Position numbers and translations under genes: made by a program. The notes beneath the pieces are model-generated. The model did not search any database and was not told where the DNA came from. It worked only from the letters and a program-made list of their open reading frames with translations. Positions 24,688 through 39,829 of a stretch of 64,000 nt of DNA are shown here, one piece after another. Source of the stretch: Saccopteryx bilineata (taxonomy: Eukaryota > Chordata > Mammalia > Chiroptera > Emballonuridae); contig NC_089493.1 of NCBI RefSeq assembly GCF_036850765.1, positions 295,939,849 through 296,003,848 on the forward strand. The letters run 5' to 3'. Every line of letters starts with the position of its first letter. Positions within the stretch are counted from its first letter, which is position 1.

Positions 24688-26983
24688 TGTGGTTCTAATT
24701 TTTTAAGAGGAATGAGAATTTTAAAAAATACAGTGCATGTATTCATCTTCAGAAAGGAAGCAATACAGGTTACTGAAGTTGACTGTGTTACCTGGTGACA
24801 GATGGATAGGAAAGCCCCTTGAAGGCATTTTAATTAAAGTTTGAGCAGCGGAGACATAATCTCCTCATTTCCAGCTGCCTTCTCCAGGCTCCCTGGGCCT
24901 GCTCTTTAAACCCCCTGAGCTCCGTGTGCCCGTGGGGCCTCCTGTTTCCTCCTGTCTCCTCGCCCTTCCACCTGGTCACTTCCTCCTGCCTGAAGCCTTT
25001 CCCAGGGCCTCCCGTCCACGTGTTGGACCCTGTGACCCTGGTCTTTCCCCACAGCCGGTCCCGGGTTCTGCCCCACCTCATGCTGCTGCTCTTCCAGCCC
25101 CTGTCCCTCTCTGCCAGTGACTTTATCACCAAGCTGTCCTGGCTCCTCCTTTTTAGATGTGGTTCCCTCTGTGTCCACGGCTGCTGCCCGGTCCAGTTCC
25201 CATCGTCTCTGGACTGCTCTTGAGCTGTCTGCCCCCCCACCCTCGGGTCTCCTCGGAGCTGCTGCGTTCATCCTCACGGAGCATTGCTCTGCTGCTGTCT
25301 CCTCACTCAGAATGCCCCCCATGCTCCCCAGGGCCAGCATGGTAGTCTGCTTTTGAGATTTTTTTTATTACGGAAATTCTCCTGCATATGTGAGAATAGA
25401 GAGGAGGACAGGGAGCTTCATCCAACCTGGTCAACTCCTGGCCACTCTGGTCCACGTGTAGTCCTCTCCCAGTTCCTAGTGTCACCAAGCAGCATTCGGA
25501 CCCCCCACCGCCTCACGGATGCCACCGCTTGCTTCCCTATCTGACTTGGGTCCGGGCAGCCTGCACGCAGTTGGTTGAGAAGCCTCTGTGTGTCTTTTGC
25601 TCTATACGTTCCCTTCCTATGTGCTTACTTGTCCATCTGTTTCTCTGCCCCCCCCCCCAGCAGTTTATTTCGGAAGGCGAAGGCTTCCTCAGCCTGGTGT
25701 TCAGAGCTGTGTGTTCTCCTAGCTTCTCTCTGCCCCTCCCGGGCCATGTGGCCGGCCCCTTGTCTGGTCACTCTGAGCCTGTGCTGCTCTGCTGATTGCG
25801 TCAGCCACCGACACCTCCTGACAAGGCCGCCTCGAGTGTGTGTGTGCTGTCCCCTCCCTGCAGAGCCGAGCCCACCGTGAGCACTTGGGACATGTGAGCC
25901 ATCGGACCAGGCGCTCCCTCTCAGTGCTGTGGGAGTCAACTGAGCAGTAGGGCACTTTGAAACGGAAGAGGATTCTCAAACAAGAGCAAAGAGTTTAGGA
26001 AATCATGGGGCAGGGTGGGGAAGGAAAGAACTTGTCTAGAGCAAAGGAAATCAGGCAGGATCCCCTGTGCTGAAGAGCATGGGGAGGACAGCGGAGGCGT
26101 AGCCTGGGCCAGAGCCCAGGGGTGGACGTGGTCACTACCTTCCCAGAATGCTCCTGAAAAGATCAGATCGGCCGTCAGAGCACGCCCGCAGTGTGACCTC
26201 GGGAGCTCCTCCAGGAGCCCAGCCAGAAAGGGCCCTGTTTTCCAGGCTGGTTTTAGGTGACTCATCTTGGGATTAAGAAACCAGATTTACGTGAGGGTGT
26301 GCCGGGCTGGTGTGTAACCGTGTGTGTGCCAGCACCGTGCCCTGCCCTCCAGAGAGCTGGAGGCTCACATGGGGCCGTGTGTGCATCCCCACTTGAATGG
26401 CGAAGGGAGACGTGTTGGTGCTGAGGGCTTCCCCAGACGGGGCTTACAGGGAGGACCACAGGGCTCACAGGACCATGGGGCAGCCGGCGGGGCGGGTTTT
26501 GGAGACGATATCTCCCCCTCTTCTCCCCTCTTGAGTTCTGAGTCGGTTCAGAAATGGATCCAGAAGGTGGATAGAAGTGAATGTGGTTTGGGCGTCCCTG
26601 CAGCCGGAGTGAGCCTCCCCACCCCCTCCCAGGAGGAGGCATTCGCCTGGGCTCTGCCTGGTTTGCGGCTTTCCAGAGCGGTGCCCAGCCCAGCCGCGGC
26701 CCCCACGCAGTAGGAAAGCTCAGAGCAGGGGAGGCCAGCTCTCCAGTTCTTGTTCTGAGGGAGAAGCAGGGCGTGGGGCCCAGACTAGTTCAGTGGAGAA
26801 GGTGGGCGCCGTCCTTCCTGGGTCTGCAGGAATGCGGAGAGAGAGAGTTCTCTGCAGTGGGCTCCCGGGTGGCGGGGTAAGAGCGCCCTGGTCTGCCAGC
26901 TGTGCACGGACAGTGCCTGGGAGCGCTCTCCCGCCCGGGTGCCCAGTGCAGTGACAGTGACCCTGCTGTCCTTCCTCCCCCAG
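24688..26983 (+). other. COG7 intron 13, unique part
   Basis: This long GC-rich stretch has no named repeat. The C run at 25650-25660 is the only simple sequence noted. Confidence 0.45.
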
Positions 26984-27067
26984 AGCTGGAGCACGGCCGG
27001 CATCGGAGAGACCCTGACGGACACCCTGCCCACCTTCAGCCTCACGCCCCTGGAGTACATCAGCAAC
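26984..27067 (+). CDS. COG7: COG7 exon 14
   Basis: This 84-nt exon encodes 28 residues, [18 protein letters not shown] through LTPLEYISN, phase 0 at both ends. The acceptor is ..tcccccag and the donor gtgagc. Confidence 0.95.
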
Positions 27068-27424
27068 GTGAGCCGCCTGCGCTCTTCCCCGCGGGGTCGT
27101 CGCGTTGTAGGGCCCCCCTCCGTGTGGGTCCCGGCCCACTGGGCAGAGTGGTCACTACCGCAGCAGGGCTGTGGGACCTCCACTTCTGCAAGGTCTCGGT
27201 CCACACCCAGCACTTAGGGACATGCAGCCGAAACACGCAGATTGCAATCCCAGCACGCTGCTGCCCCGCCCCCACCTCCCTGCTGCAGTCCCCTCGCCCC
27301 GAGGGCGTGGGAGTGAGCCCAGACGGGGGACCGGCTGCAGTGGCCGAGGTCTCTGGGTTTCCAGAACGGTGTGTATGTGGGCCTGGATCACAGTCGGCCG
27401 GCTCACTGAGCACCTGCTGCGTGT

Positions 27425-27710
27425 ACCGGCCGTGCTGCGTGTTTCAGCCTGTGCTGCATGTGCCGGCCGTGCTGCGTGTTTCAGGCTGTGCTGCGTGTTT
27501 CAGCCCGTGCTGCGTGTTTCAGCCCGTGCTGCGTGTTTCAGGCTGTGCTGCGTGTTTCAGCCCGTGCTGCGTGTTTCAGCCCGTGCTGCGTGTTTCAGGC
27601 TGTGCTGCGTGTTTCAGCCCGTGCTGCGTGTTTCAGCCCGTGCTGCGTGTTTCAGCCCGTGCTGCGTGTTTCAGCCCGTGCTGCGTGTTTCAGGCTGTGC
27701 TGTTGTGCCG
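27425..27710. repeat. 19-bp minisatellite, about 14 copies
   Basis: The unit is gtgctgcgtgtttcagccc with a caggct variant. It drives ORFs of 140-280 codons in three frames, which are artefacts. Confidence 0.95.
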
Positions 27711-30535
<2,825 letters not shown>

Positions 30536-30569
30536 AGCTCCCACCAGAGCGGTCCTGAGCGTAGCACAG

Positions 30570-31407
30570 TGACCGAGAAAGATTGGGGTGTGCACAATAA
30601 ACACCCACCGGGGTGTTCCCGCGTGTGCACAGGAAGTGGACCTCGAGAGCGGGTGTGAGAGAAGCGTGCCTGTGGGGGTGGAGGATGGTGGGACAGGTGC
30701 TTGCTTCCTGCCTGCATTCCTGCACTGTCTGGTTCAGTTCTCTGTCGTGTGTAAACACACACATGCACCAGTCTTCCAGGGGGAGGGGCTCCGAGGTTCC
30801 GTAGCGATTTTTATTTTTATCTATTTGCTAATAAACCTTTTAAGTTTAAAAAATTTAGAGAATATTTTCTCAAAGAAACCCTCATAGAAATTTTCACACT
30901 CACACACTCACACGCACACACGTGGTGGGCACAGTCTGGTGAAATCCTGGACGCCCATCACCGGGTTCCCTGGAGTAAAATTGTCACAACAGCTGGAATC
31001 CTCACCAGCACTAGAAGCCACCCTGTGTGTTTACAGCCTCGGTCTTCTTCTCCCTCCACGTTTCTCATGAGGGTTTCCAGCTGTAAGGAAAAGTGTCGCC
31101 CCGTGATCCCGAATATAGAATCAGGGTTTCCAGCATTTTCACTGAGCGCACATTCTAAGAGCAGAGAGTGCACGCCAGCGGGAACTTTCTGCCCCAGAGA
31201 AGCGACTTTTTCTAAACACCGCGAAAAGGGAGCTTTCTCAGTGATTCCCTGCGTCCCCACGGTCAAGAGGGTCAGCCCTGGGGCCCGTGTGTGCACAGGG
31301 CACCGGCCACGGGCCAGCTCGCCCGGAAGGGCTCCGTGAACACTGCTGGGGGTGGGTGTGTTCTCAGCAGGGTCTGTGTCTTTTGGTGACGGCCTCTCCC
31401 TTCCCAG
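30570..31407 (+). other. COG7 intron 15, unique part
   Basis: A short cacaca patch lies at 30895-30925. No gene was found. Confidence 0.45.
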
Positions 31408-31551
31408 GGGATGAACTGCCCGAGCTGGACAACATGGCGGACAACTGGCTGGGCTCGGTGGCCAGAGCCACGATGCAGACCTACTGTGACGTGATCCTGC
31501 AGATCCCGGAGCTCACCCCGCACTCCACCAAGCAGCTGGCCACGGACATCG
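31408..31551 (+). CDS. COG7: COG7 exon 16
   Basis: This 144-nt exon completes Gly and encodes 47 residues, [15 protein letters not shown] through KQLATDI, plus G of Asp. The acceptor is ..cccttcccag and the donor gtgagt. Confidence 0.96.
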
Positions 31552-31949
31552 GTGAGTTCCCTCCCAACGGGGACTCCCCCCCAGGTCTCCTTCACGGGCG
31601 GCTCCGGATTGGGCTCTGAAGCTCCTTAAAAATGCAGACAGTCCTCCAGGCCCTGTCCCAGAGGTTCTGACGTGTGTTTTGGGCCGGGTAGCAGGGGATT
31701 CTGGTAGCCGCTGGGGCTGGGAGTGTCAGGGAGGTGACGTGACGGGCGTAGACGCGGGCTGTGCTGCCGCTGGCCTTTGGGCCCATTCTGTAGCAGCTGG
31801 TGCTGGGGCGGCTCTTGCTGTGTGCCGGGTCTGCCCGGTGCCAGCCGGGCTCTCAGCCCCTCGTCACCCCTGCGAGGATGCAAGGTTGCTGCTCTGGGCC
31901 CCTTCGTGCTGACAGGGAAGAGAGGCCCAGAGGACAGGGCCCCCTGCAG

Positions 31950-32140
31950 TGCCTGCCTGCCGTCCAGGGCAAAGGCCTGTGCCCCCTGCATTGCCTGCGT
32001 GCCTGCCGCCCAGGGCGGAGGCCTGTGCCCCCTGCTCCCGCTGCCCAGGGCGGAGGCCTGTGCCCCCTGCTCCCACTGCCCAGGGCGGAGGCCTGTGCCC
32101 CCTGCTCCCGCTGCCCAGGGCGAGGGTGTGCCCCCTGCTC
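31950..32140. repeat. About 35-bp minisatellite, 4-5 copies
   Basis: Units share cccagggcggaggcctgtg and ccccctgctcc. GC-rich and irregular in length. Confidence 0.85.
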
Positions 32141-32714
32141 CTGCTGGCACTCACTGGTGCAGCGGTGCTCTGAGGTGGGGGTTTGGTGGGCAGGTGGCCA
32201 GGGACTGTCCCCTGTCTTTTGGTATCAGTCCCCTGGCTCACCATGGCAGGTCTCGGGGTGCCCAGGGGAGAGAGTGGGGGGCCTTGAAGATCAGCTCCCT
32301 GGGGGCCTGGCAGAGCTCAGTCAGCCTCTGGTTTTGCTGAAGGAGACGGAGCACGGCCCCCTCGTCTGGGTCCCAGAGCTGTCAGCAGTGGAGTCAGGCC
32401 TGGCACCCCGCCCGCGCCCCTTTCACTGGGCGGGTGCTAATGGGGGGGGATGGCAGCACTCGGGGTGGTCAGTACGGCAGGGGCCTGAGCAGAGCACCAT
32501 CCGGGACCCATGAGCAGAGCAGGGTTTGGGGTGGCCCTGATTTCAGTTCCTCACACTGTCCTCCCTCCCTGTGAGGCTCCCCGCCTGACCCATCCGTTCC
32601 TCGGTCAGTGGGTGCCGCCGTGCTGTGGGGGATGGGCCACGGACATCCTGTGCTGGAGGGCGCTGGGCTGTGGCCGGTGGGGCCCCAGAGGAACTCCAGT
32701 GAAAGGCTCACAGG

Positions 32715-32996
32715 CCCTGGCCGGTTGGCTTAGTGGATAGAGCGTCGGCCCAGTGTGGAAGTCCTGGGTTTGATTCTTGGTCAGGGCACACAGGAGAAGT
32801 ACCCATCTGCTTCTCCACCCCGCCCTCTCCCCCTTCTCTTTCTCTCCCCTTCTCTCCTCCTGCAGCCAGTGGTGCATATGTCAGCCTCAGGCACTAAAAA
32901 TAGCTTGGCCCCGAAGGGGGTTGCTCGGTGGACCCCAGTTGGGAGTGGGAGTCTGTCTCACTATCTCCCCTCCTCTTACTTAAAAGAAACATGCTA
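32715..32996 (+). mobile_element. tRNA-derived SINE, class 2, internally deleted
   Basis: Head ccctggccggttggcttagt, cttctccaccccgccc block, and shortened inner part ending cctcttacttaaaag. Confidence 0.85.
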
Positions 32997-34047
32997 ACAA
33001 ACACACCTCGAGTCACCCTGCTGGCCACACACAGGGTGTCATGTGCGCCGTGGGCTCCTGTGAGGAGGCCCCTGGCTTGCAGGCGCCTGGAGCTCAGTTT
33101 CCTGGAGCAGGAGACAGGTGTCTGACCGGTGGTGGCGCCCCTCCTGGGAAGCAGCCGACCGGGCGGGCAGAGCAGGCCCCTCAGGGACACTGAGAGGAAG
33201 GTGCTCCACCCTCAGGGAGGAGACGTGGACCAGGCGGCGATGGGCGGAGGAGGGCCGGGCGGTGCCGTCTCCCGGTCTCCCCAGCCGCCAGGGGCCCACG
33301 TGGGGCCGCTGTGGACGCTCCCTGGTCGCCCCCCAGGAAGGAGGGGGAGGAGGAAGGGCAGCTCCCACTCACCCACCACTCCCAGCTCAGCACGTGCCTT
33401 CACGGCCTCTGTCCCGGTCCCGCCTCTGTGCCGTCTGGTGGGCGCTGGCTGCGTCCGCGGGGAGGGGCAGGGACGCAGAGAGCCTGCTGGACGTCACCGA
33501 GGTCCCCCGCCCTCAGTTCCCCTCAGATGCCCACGCTGGTTGGGAACTCGGGGACCCTGGTCGCCGTGGTTGGGGTGGGCTCGGAATCTGTTGGCCGGTA
33601 CCCCAGCGGGCCACCCGGGAGGTGTGGGGACCTGCACGGTGTCAGGCCGCCACGCCCAGCACCCGCCTTGTCCTCACGGTGGAGGCTCCGCTGGGAAGTT
33701 TTCAGTGACTGCTCTGATGAGCTCATGGGTCTTGAGAACCCAAGAGGCTGGGGGTCCCCTGGGGAGCGGGGCCGGAGCCCAGGAGTCCCAGTGTGGAGCT
33801 GCTGTGACCAGCAGGAGTGGGGGATGGCGTGATGGTGCTGGTCCTGGACTACCCTGGAGTTCCTGCACTTGGCTGAGCCCAGCCCAGTCTGACCCTCTCA
33901 GGGGAGGCCCTCGCAGTAAAGGCCCCTGCCGAGGGCGGGGCAGGCACCCCGCGTTGGGAGCTGGGGAGTGTCCCTGTTTGTTACTCCGGGTGGCCTCGAG
34001 GGGCCAGTCCTGCCCGGTGCTGAGTCCGTCTGTCCTCTGCCCCGCAG
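32997..34047 (+). other. COG7 intron 16, unique part
   Basis: The longest non-repeat ORF (33129-34214) simply runs through the intron into exon 17, and its upstream part has no recognisable similarity. Nothing else was found. Confidence 0.5.
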
Positions 34048-34214
34048 ACTACCTGATCAACGTGATGGACGCGCTGGGCCTTGCGCCCTCCCGCACCCTC
34101 CAGAATGTCGGGGCGCTCCTGAAGACCAAGCCCGAGGACTACAGACAGGCCAGCAAAGGCCTGCCACGGCGCCTGGTCACCACAGTGGCCGCCATGCGGG
34201 GCGTGGACTACTGA
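34048..34214 (+). CDS. COG7: COG7 exon 17, coding end
   Basis: This 167-nt exon completes Asp and encodes the last 54 residues, [16 protein letters not shown] through AAMRGVDY, then TGA at 34212-34214. The acceptor is ..ctgccccgcag. The C-terminus matches the known family end in length and sequence. Confidence 0.97.
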
Positions 34215-34425
34215 CCGCGCCCGGCGAACGGGGCCGGGGCTCCGGGTCACGGCAGCGCTCGCTCTGAAGCTGCCCGGGTCTGGGCGGAATTGGTTTTCAA
34301 AAGACTTTCATTTGTGATTTTTAAAAAAATGTGTAAATTGAGAGGTGTATTATTTATCAGAGAGGACTTTTTGGATGACTTTTTAGTGATCTGATCTTGA
34401 AAACAATAAATACAGCGCAATGTAA
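34215..34425 (+). terminator. COG7: COG7 3' UTR and poly(A) signal
   Basis: A canonical AATAAA lies at 34405-34410, about 190 nt after the stop, with a T/G-rich element (gttgtctctt) near 34430. Cleavage is expected around 34425. Confidence 0.85.
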
Positions 34426-35960
34426 GGACGTTGTCTCTTCCCTTCCCTCAGTGAACATTTGGGTCCTTGCCGGGCCCTGCCCTCCGCACTGGGGGAAGGG
34501 GTCAGCGTGTGGAGCAGCGGAGAAGGTAGTCTCACGGGCTGGGGACAAGAGGGCGTTGGGGCGGAAGGTGGACAGGCCACCTGGAGACCGAGAGGGCAAG
34601 GGACACCGTGCAGAGCGACTGTGGGAGTGTCCAGGCCGGCCAAGGGTCAGCGCAGGCCCGCAGGTGCGGCCCCAGCCAGCGGGCGGAGGCTGAGGGTGCA
34701 GTGAGGTCAGAGAGGGGGACTGGGTCACAGGTGCCTGCCGGCTCTCGGGAGGGTGAGGACCTTGGCTCTTCCTCTTTCTTTAACAAATGTTTCTATTGAT
34801 TGATTGATTTGAGAGACAGAGGAAGGGTTGGGAGAGAGAGGTGCCAAGACCAGCTCCGCCGTGAGTGTGCCCAAGAGGATGGCGCCGCAGGACGTCAGAA
34901 ACAACACACACAAGACACAGCAGAGAAAAGTGGGTCCAGGGGACTCCCGGCCTCTAGGACCCAGAGCCCAGATCTCTGCAGCCTCATCGTGTTTATTGGT
35001 CTCTTGGCTCATCAAGCAGATTAGCAGAGCCCGGGTCACGTTAGTCCACAGTGGATTCAGGTGCAGAGAAAGCTGACCGCCCGATGCCCCCAGGCACGTG
35101 GGAAAATGGCTACAGGGATCAGCTGCTTCCTAAACAATCCTCGTAGCGCTGGTGGGGGCAGCGTTCCGCCCGCGCAGGACTTGGCGTTCAGAAGTCCGCA
35201 CCCAAGACTCCTCTCGAGGCTGCAGTTGAATCTCTACTGTTTTCCTGCAGTACGCCATGCGTGCCCCCAGCTGGGACGCCCTGCTCCTGCCTCTGGAGTG
35301 GCACACCAAGCCCAGGGCCCCTCAGGGACCAGCCCCACCAGGCGGCCAGGGCAGTCCTCGTCCATCTGTCAGTCCAGCCTGGGGACCCGGTTTGCCGGCC
35401 CCGGACAGAACAACATCCACTGTGAACCTGCCCCAAGAAAAATGTTTCGGTTTCCTGTGGATCCCAGACTGCTTGGGGGGGGGGGGCTGGCGGGGTTCAG
35501 GCCTGGCTGTGGCCTTGGAGAAGGGGGGGCTGGCAACCTCAGGGTGCGACCTGCTGCCCAGAAGCAGAAGCATCTGGGGTGACCTCCGCCGCATCCGTGA
35601 GAGCCACGGGCTCCGAGTCCCAGCCTCGCCCCTCCCAGCCAGGGAACCCGGGGTCAGGCACTTAGCTGAGCCTCCCTTTCCGGCCTAAAAGCACGGCCCG
35701 GTGGTCCCTAACTCACAGGGTCATTGGGAGAGCATGGAGCTCCGCTGGGGGCAATGGCACGCGGGACGTACAACCTACCTTCCCTGCGGGGTGCGTGTCG
35801 TCTGCTGGGCAGTTTGGGCCCAGCCAACTTGTAGTTCAGCCCTGAAGGGCTCTGACCGGGCCCTGGACCAGGCACGGGACGGTGCCTCTCTCCTGGTCTG
35901 GAGGGGAGAGGGACGGCGGCCTCCCGGAGAGGAGGGGGGACAGCTGACGCGCCCACCCGG
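34426..35960. other. COG7-SCNN1B intergenic, first part
   Basis: It contains a short SINE-tail-like purine stretch (34786-34843) and a G run at 35477-35486. No gene was recognised. Confidence 0.5.
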
Positions 35961-35974
35961 AGCCTGGGCTGGGG

Positions 35975-36345
35975 CTCACACCCCCCAGGTCTGGGGCAGC
36001 CGCTCCCGTACCCCTCCTGCTGCAGCCAGACGTCTCTGCCCAGTCTCTCCTGGGGGGTCTTTGAGGCTCACACCCCCCAGCTCTGGGGCAGCAGCTCCCG
36101 TACCCCTCCTGCTGCAGCCAGACGTCTCTGCCCAGTCTCTCCTGGGGGGTCTCTTAGGCTGGCATCCCCCCAGGTCTGGGGCAGCCGCTCCCGTACCCCT
36201 CCTGCTGCAGCCAGACGTCTCTGCCCAGTCTCTCCTGGGGGGTCTCTGAGGCTTACACCCCCCCAGGTCTAGGGCAGCCGCTCCCGTACCCCTCCTGCTG
36301 CAGCCAGACGTCTCTGCCCAGTCTCTCCTGGGGGGTCTTCTAGGC
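35975..36345. repeat. 92-93-bp minisatellite, 4 copies
   Basis: Units share ccgctcccgtacccctcctg and ctctgcccagtctctcctgg. ORFs of 129-182 codons here are repeat artefacts. Confidence 0.95.
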
Positions 36346-36840
36346 TGGTCGGGCGGCAGCCCCACCCCCAGCGGCAGTGACGGGTTCAGAATGAAAACAG
36401 GGGTCCAGGCTGACCCGAATGACCCTCATTCGTTCTCAGGGCTTTGGCAGGGTGGCAGTGAAGGGGGCAGGGAGCGTTCTTCCCACTGTGGTCTCCGAGC
36501 TGAGGGGATGGAACCCGGGACTGTGGGGCAGAGCGTGGCACATGGAGAGAGCCTGTTTGAGGGGGACGTCACAGAGAAAAAAGTACAGCCAGCAGCCGGA
36601 GAGACCACCAGGCCTAGGGGAACCCCTGGATACAGCCAGGCCTGAAGTCCCTGGGCTTTTATTATAATACAAGAAACCACTGTTCTTTGTTTAACTTAAT
36701 TCGGTTCAAATTAACTTGTGACCAAAGAGCTGGCAGAGTGGCGTCTAGATAATTATTGCTCTGCCTGCCCCAGAGCATCAGATGAGACCATTTGAAATTC
36801 CTGAGGTCCCCATTAGGGACAAGTATTCTTCTTTCTTTGT

Positions 36841-36935
36841 TTAAATTTTTAAATTTTATTGATTTTAATCGATTGTGTTCACATAGATTCTAGTGTCGCC
36901 CCGAATGCATCCCCCCCTGCCCCCGTATTCCCCTC
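36841..36935 (-). mobile_element. LINE-1 3' end fragment, antisense
   Basis: ttattgattttaatcgattg and attctagtgtcgcccc resemble the reverse of an L1 3' terminus. Confidence 0.5.
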
Positions 36936-36964
36936 AACATAGGGATGAGGATGCTTAAGACCCC

Positions 36965-37190
36965 CAGCAGCAAGAGGGCGAGACTGGAGTCTCACCTCCA
37001 TCACTTACAGAGTCATAGTGCCCTTGGGCACCTCACTTAACCTCTCTGAGCCTCTATTGATTTGCCTGTAAAACGGGACCATACTGTTTCTCAGTGCAGA
37101 TGAGAATGAAATGAAACAAGGTTTATAAAGCACTTGGCCTGGGGCCTGGCATGGGGTGAGAGCTTGATACAATGTAGCCATTGATTAGCA
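36965..37190 (+). mobile_element. MIR SINE
   Basis: It has the MIR core phrases ggcacctcacttaacctctc, tgcctgtaaaacggga and cttggcctggggcctggca, in consensus order. Confidence 0.85.
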
Positions 37191-37439
37191 AGCGTGATAA
37201 AAGCCAGTGCAGAGACAACACTCACTGCTGCTAATAAAGTAGTCGTCACAGCGGCGGTGCACGTAGTTAACTACCAAGAGCAGGAGTGCAGACGCCGCAG
37301 GCCCTGAGCCAGGAGACCCGGCTTCCCAGGCCCTCCCCACACCAACCCAGGCCACGCTCGCTGCCTTTGGCCAGAGCGGCTCCAAGTCTCTTCTGACACC
37401 TCCTTCCTGCACAGCTGCCCCCTCGGACACGTCCCTTCC

Positions 37440-37800
37440 AGGCCAGGGACCAGGCGTTGTGGGCCAGCAGCGGGGCTGGATTCCAGGCTAGGGACCAGGT
37501 AGGGGACCAGGCATTGTGTACCAGCCGCTGGGCTCGGTTCCAGGCCGGGGACCAGGCCCAATGGGCCAACAGCAGGTCTGGGTTCCAGGCTAGGGACCAG
37601 GCAGGGGACCAGGTGCTATGGACCAGCAGTGGGGCTGGGTTACAGGCCAGGGACCAGGTAGGGGACCAGGCGCTCTGGGCCAGCAGCGGGGCTGGGTTCC
37701 AGGCCGGGGACAAGGCCAGGGACCAAGTGCTGTGGACCGGCAGTGGGGTTGCATTCCAGGCCGGTGACCAGGCACTGTGGGCCAGCAGTGGGGCTGGGCT
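37440..37800. repeat. About 60-bp degenerate minisatellite
   Basis: Variants of gggccagcagcggggctgg and ttccaggccggggaccagg recur 6-7 times with indels. Confidence 0.9.
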
Positions 37801-38029
37801 GAGGCGCCAGGCTTGGACGGACACCAAGGCTCCTTCACCGCCCGAACAGCAGGTGTCCAGCAGGGCCCTGCGGCGGTCAGCTGTCTGTCCCTGCTAAAGC
37901 AGCCCCACTGTCGCTCGGCACTGTTCCCTGACCTCTGTCTGGGAGCTACAACAGTTGCCATATTTAGCTATCAAAAATACTGGACAATCAGTTAATTTTG
38001 AATTTCAGAAAAAACTAGCCATTTATTAG

Positions 38030-38360
38030 TATATTTATTTATTTACAGAGACAGAGAGAGAGTCAGAGAGAGGGATAGACAGGGACAGACAGGAACGGAG
38101 AGATGAGAAGCATCAATTATCAGTTTTTCGTTGCGACACCTTAGTTGTTCATCGATTGCTTTCTCATATGTGCCTTGACTGCGGGCCTTCAGCAGACTGA
38201 GGAACCCCTTGCTCAAGCCAGCGACCTTGGGTCCAAGCTAGTGAGCTTTTTGCTCAAACCAGGTGAGCCTGCGCTCAAGCTGGCAACCTTGGGGTCTCGA
38301 ACCTGGGTCCTTGGCATCCCAGTCCGATGCTCTATCCACTGCGCCAGTGTCTGGTCAGGC
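38030..38360 (-). mobile_element. tRNA-derived SINE, class 1, with target-site duplication
   Basis: A complete minus-orientation copy flanked by catttattagtat near 38019 and again at 38360. Confidence 0.93.
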
Positions 38361-38405
38361 CATTTATTAGTATAATATATCCCAAATGTCGCATGGATGT
38401 ATTTC

Positions 38406-38795
38406 TTTTTTTCTTTCTTTTTTTTTTTTTTTGTATTTTTCTGAAGCTGGAAACGGGGAGGCAGTCAGACAGACTCCTGCATGCGCCCGACTGGGATCCA
38501 CCCAGCACGCCCACCAGGGGGCTATGCTCTGCCCCTCCGGGGCATCGCTCTGCCATGACCAGAGCCACTCCAGCACCTGGGGCAGAGGCCAAGGAGCCAT
38601 CCTCGGCGCCCAGGCCATCTTTTGCTCCAATGGAGCCTCGGCTGCAGGAGGGGAAGAGAGAGACAGAGAGGAAGGAGAGGGGGAAGGGGTGGAGAAGCAG
38701 ATGGGTGCTTTTCCTGTGTGCCCCGGCCGGGAATCAAACCCAGGACTTCTGCACGCCAGGCCGACGCTCTACCACTGAGCCAACCAGCCAGGGCC
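38406..38795 (-). mobile_element. tRNA-derived SINE, class 2, with target-site duplication
   Basis: A complete minus-orientation copy flanked by atggatgtatttct on both sides (near 38393 and 38798). Confidence 0.93.
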
Positions 38796-38832
38796 GTATG
38801 GATGTATTTCTACTGAAAATTGAATTCATTGT

Positions 38833-39247
38833 TGCCTGACTGGTGGTGGTGCAGTGGATAGAGTATCGGTTATGGGATGCAGAGGACCCAGTTCTGAGCC
38901 CTGAGTTTGCCAGCTGGAGCATGGGGTCACTGGCTTGAGCGTGGGATCATAGACACGACCCCATGGTCACTGGCTTGAGCCCAAACGTTGCTGGAAATAG
39001 CCCAAAGGTCGCTAGCTTGAGCCCAAGGTTGCCAGCTTGAGCATGGGCTCATCTGGTTAGAGCAAGTCTCACCAGCTTGAGCCCAAGGTCGCTGGCTTGA
39101 GAAAGGGGTCCCTCGGCCTGCTGTAGCCCCCTGGTCAAGGCACATATGAGAAAGCAATCAGTGAACAACTAAGGTGCCGCAATGAAGAACTGATGCTTCT
39201 CGTCTCTATCCCTTCCTGTCTCTGTTGCATGCACTAAGAAAAAAAAA
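38833..39247 (+). mobile_element. tRNA-derived SINE, class 1, elongated
   Basis: The head is at 38833. The internal 'ggcttgagcccaaggtcgct' phrase is repeated more times than in other copies, giving about 415 bp. Confidence 0.88.
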
Positions 39248-39829
39248 GGATTTGTTTTCTATCTGAAATTCATAGTTAACTTGCTGGCCTGTATTTTATC
39301 CGGCACCCCTGGGAGCCGTGGCCCTGCCACCCTGGAACTATGTAATTACAGTCGGTTTCAGGAGTGGGCAGGGGTGACCAGTTTGAGCAGCCCGGCCAAG
39401 CTGGCCACACCGATTGGTTCAGAGGCAGGCACATGACCCAACCGGGGACCAATGGGAGCCAGCCCTGGAGCTCTGTTCCCCGCCGTGCTGGCTGGGTTTG
39501 GAGTGGGCCAGCCAGCCATGTGGGCGCAGCCCCGGGAGGGCGGGCAGGGACACAGCACTTCTTCCCAGCTGCCAGAGCTCAACCCAGCTGGGCAGTTCCC
39601 TCCCCGCACCTCTCCTCACGCTCTGTCCTGTCACCCAGAGCAGCGCAGGGGACGGTGTTGAGAACGTCCTAAGGCAGCTGCTCCCGGGACCACTGCAGAG
39701 GCACTTGGGCGGCCACCCGCTCGGGGCCCGTCCGTGGGCAGGCTTCGCTCTCACGCCAGCGTGGACGCCCTCCCACCCCTGGGGATGTGTCAGGGCGCTC
39801 TGGCTGCCCCGTCGGACGAAGAAGAACAA
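39248..39829. other. Unique DNA beyond the SCNN1B 3' end
   Basis: No gene or named repeat was found. Confidence 0.45.

Noticed and set aside
33129..34214. 361-codon ORF ending in the COG7 C-terminus
   Set aside because: The upstream 300 codons are intron read-through; a consensus acceptor at 34047 and phase with exon 16 define the true exon.
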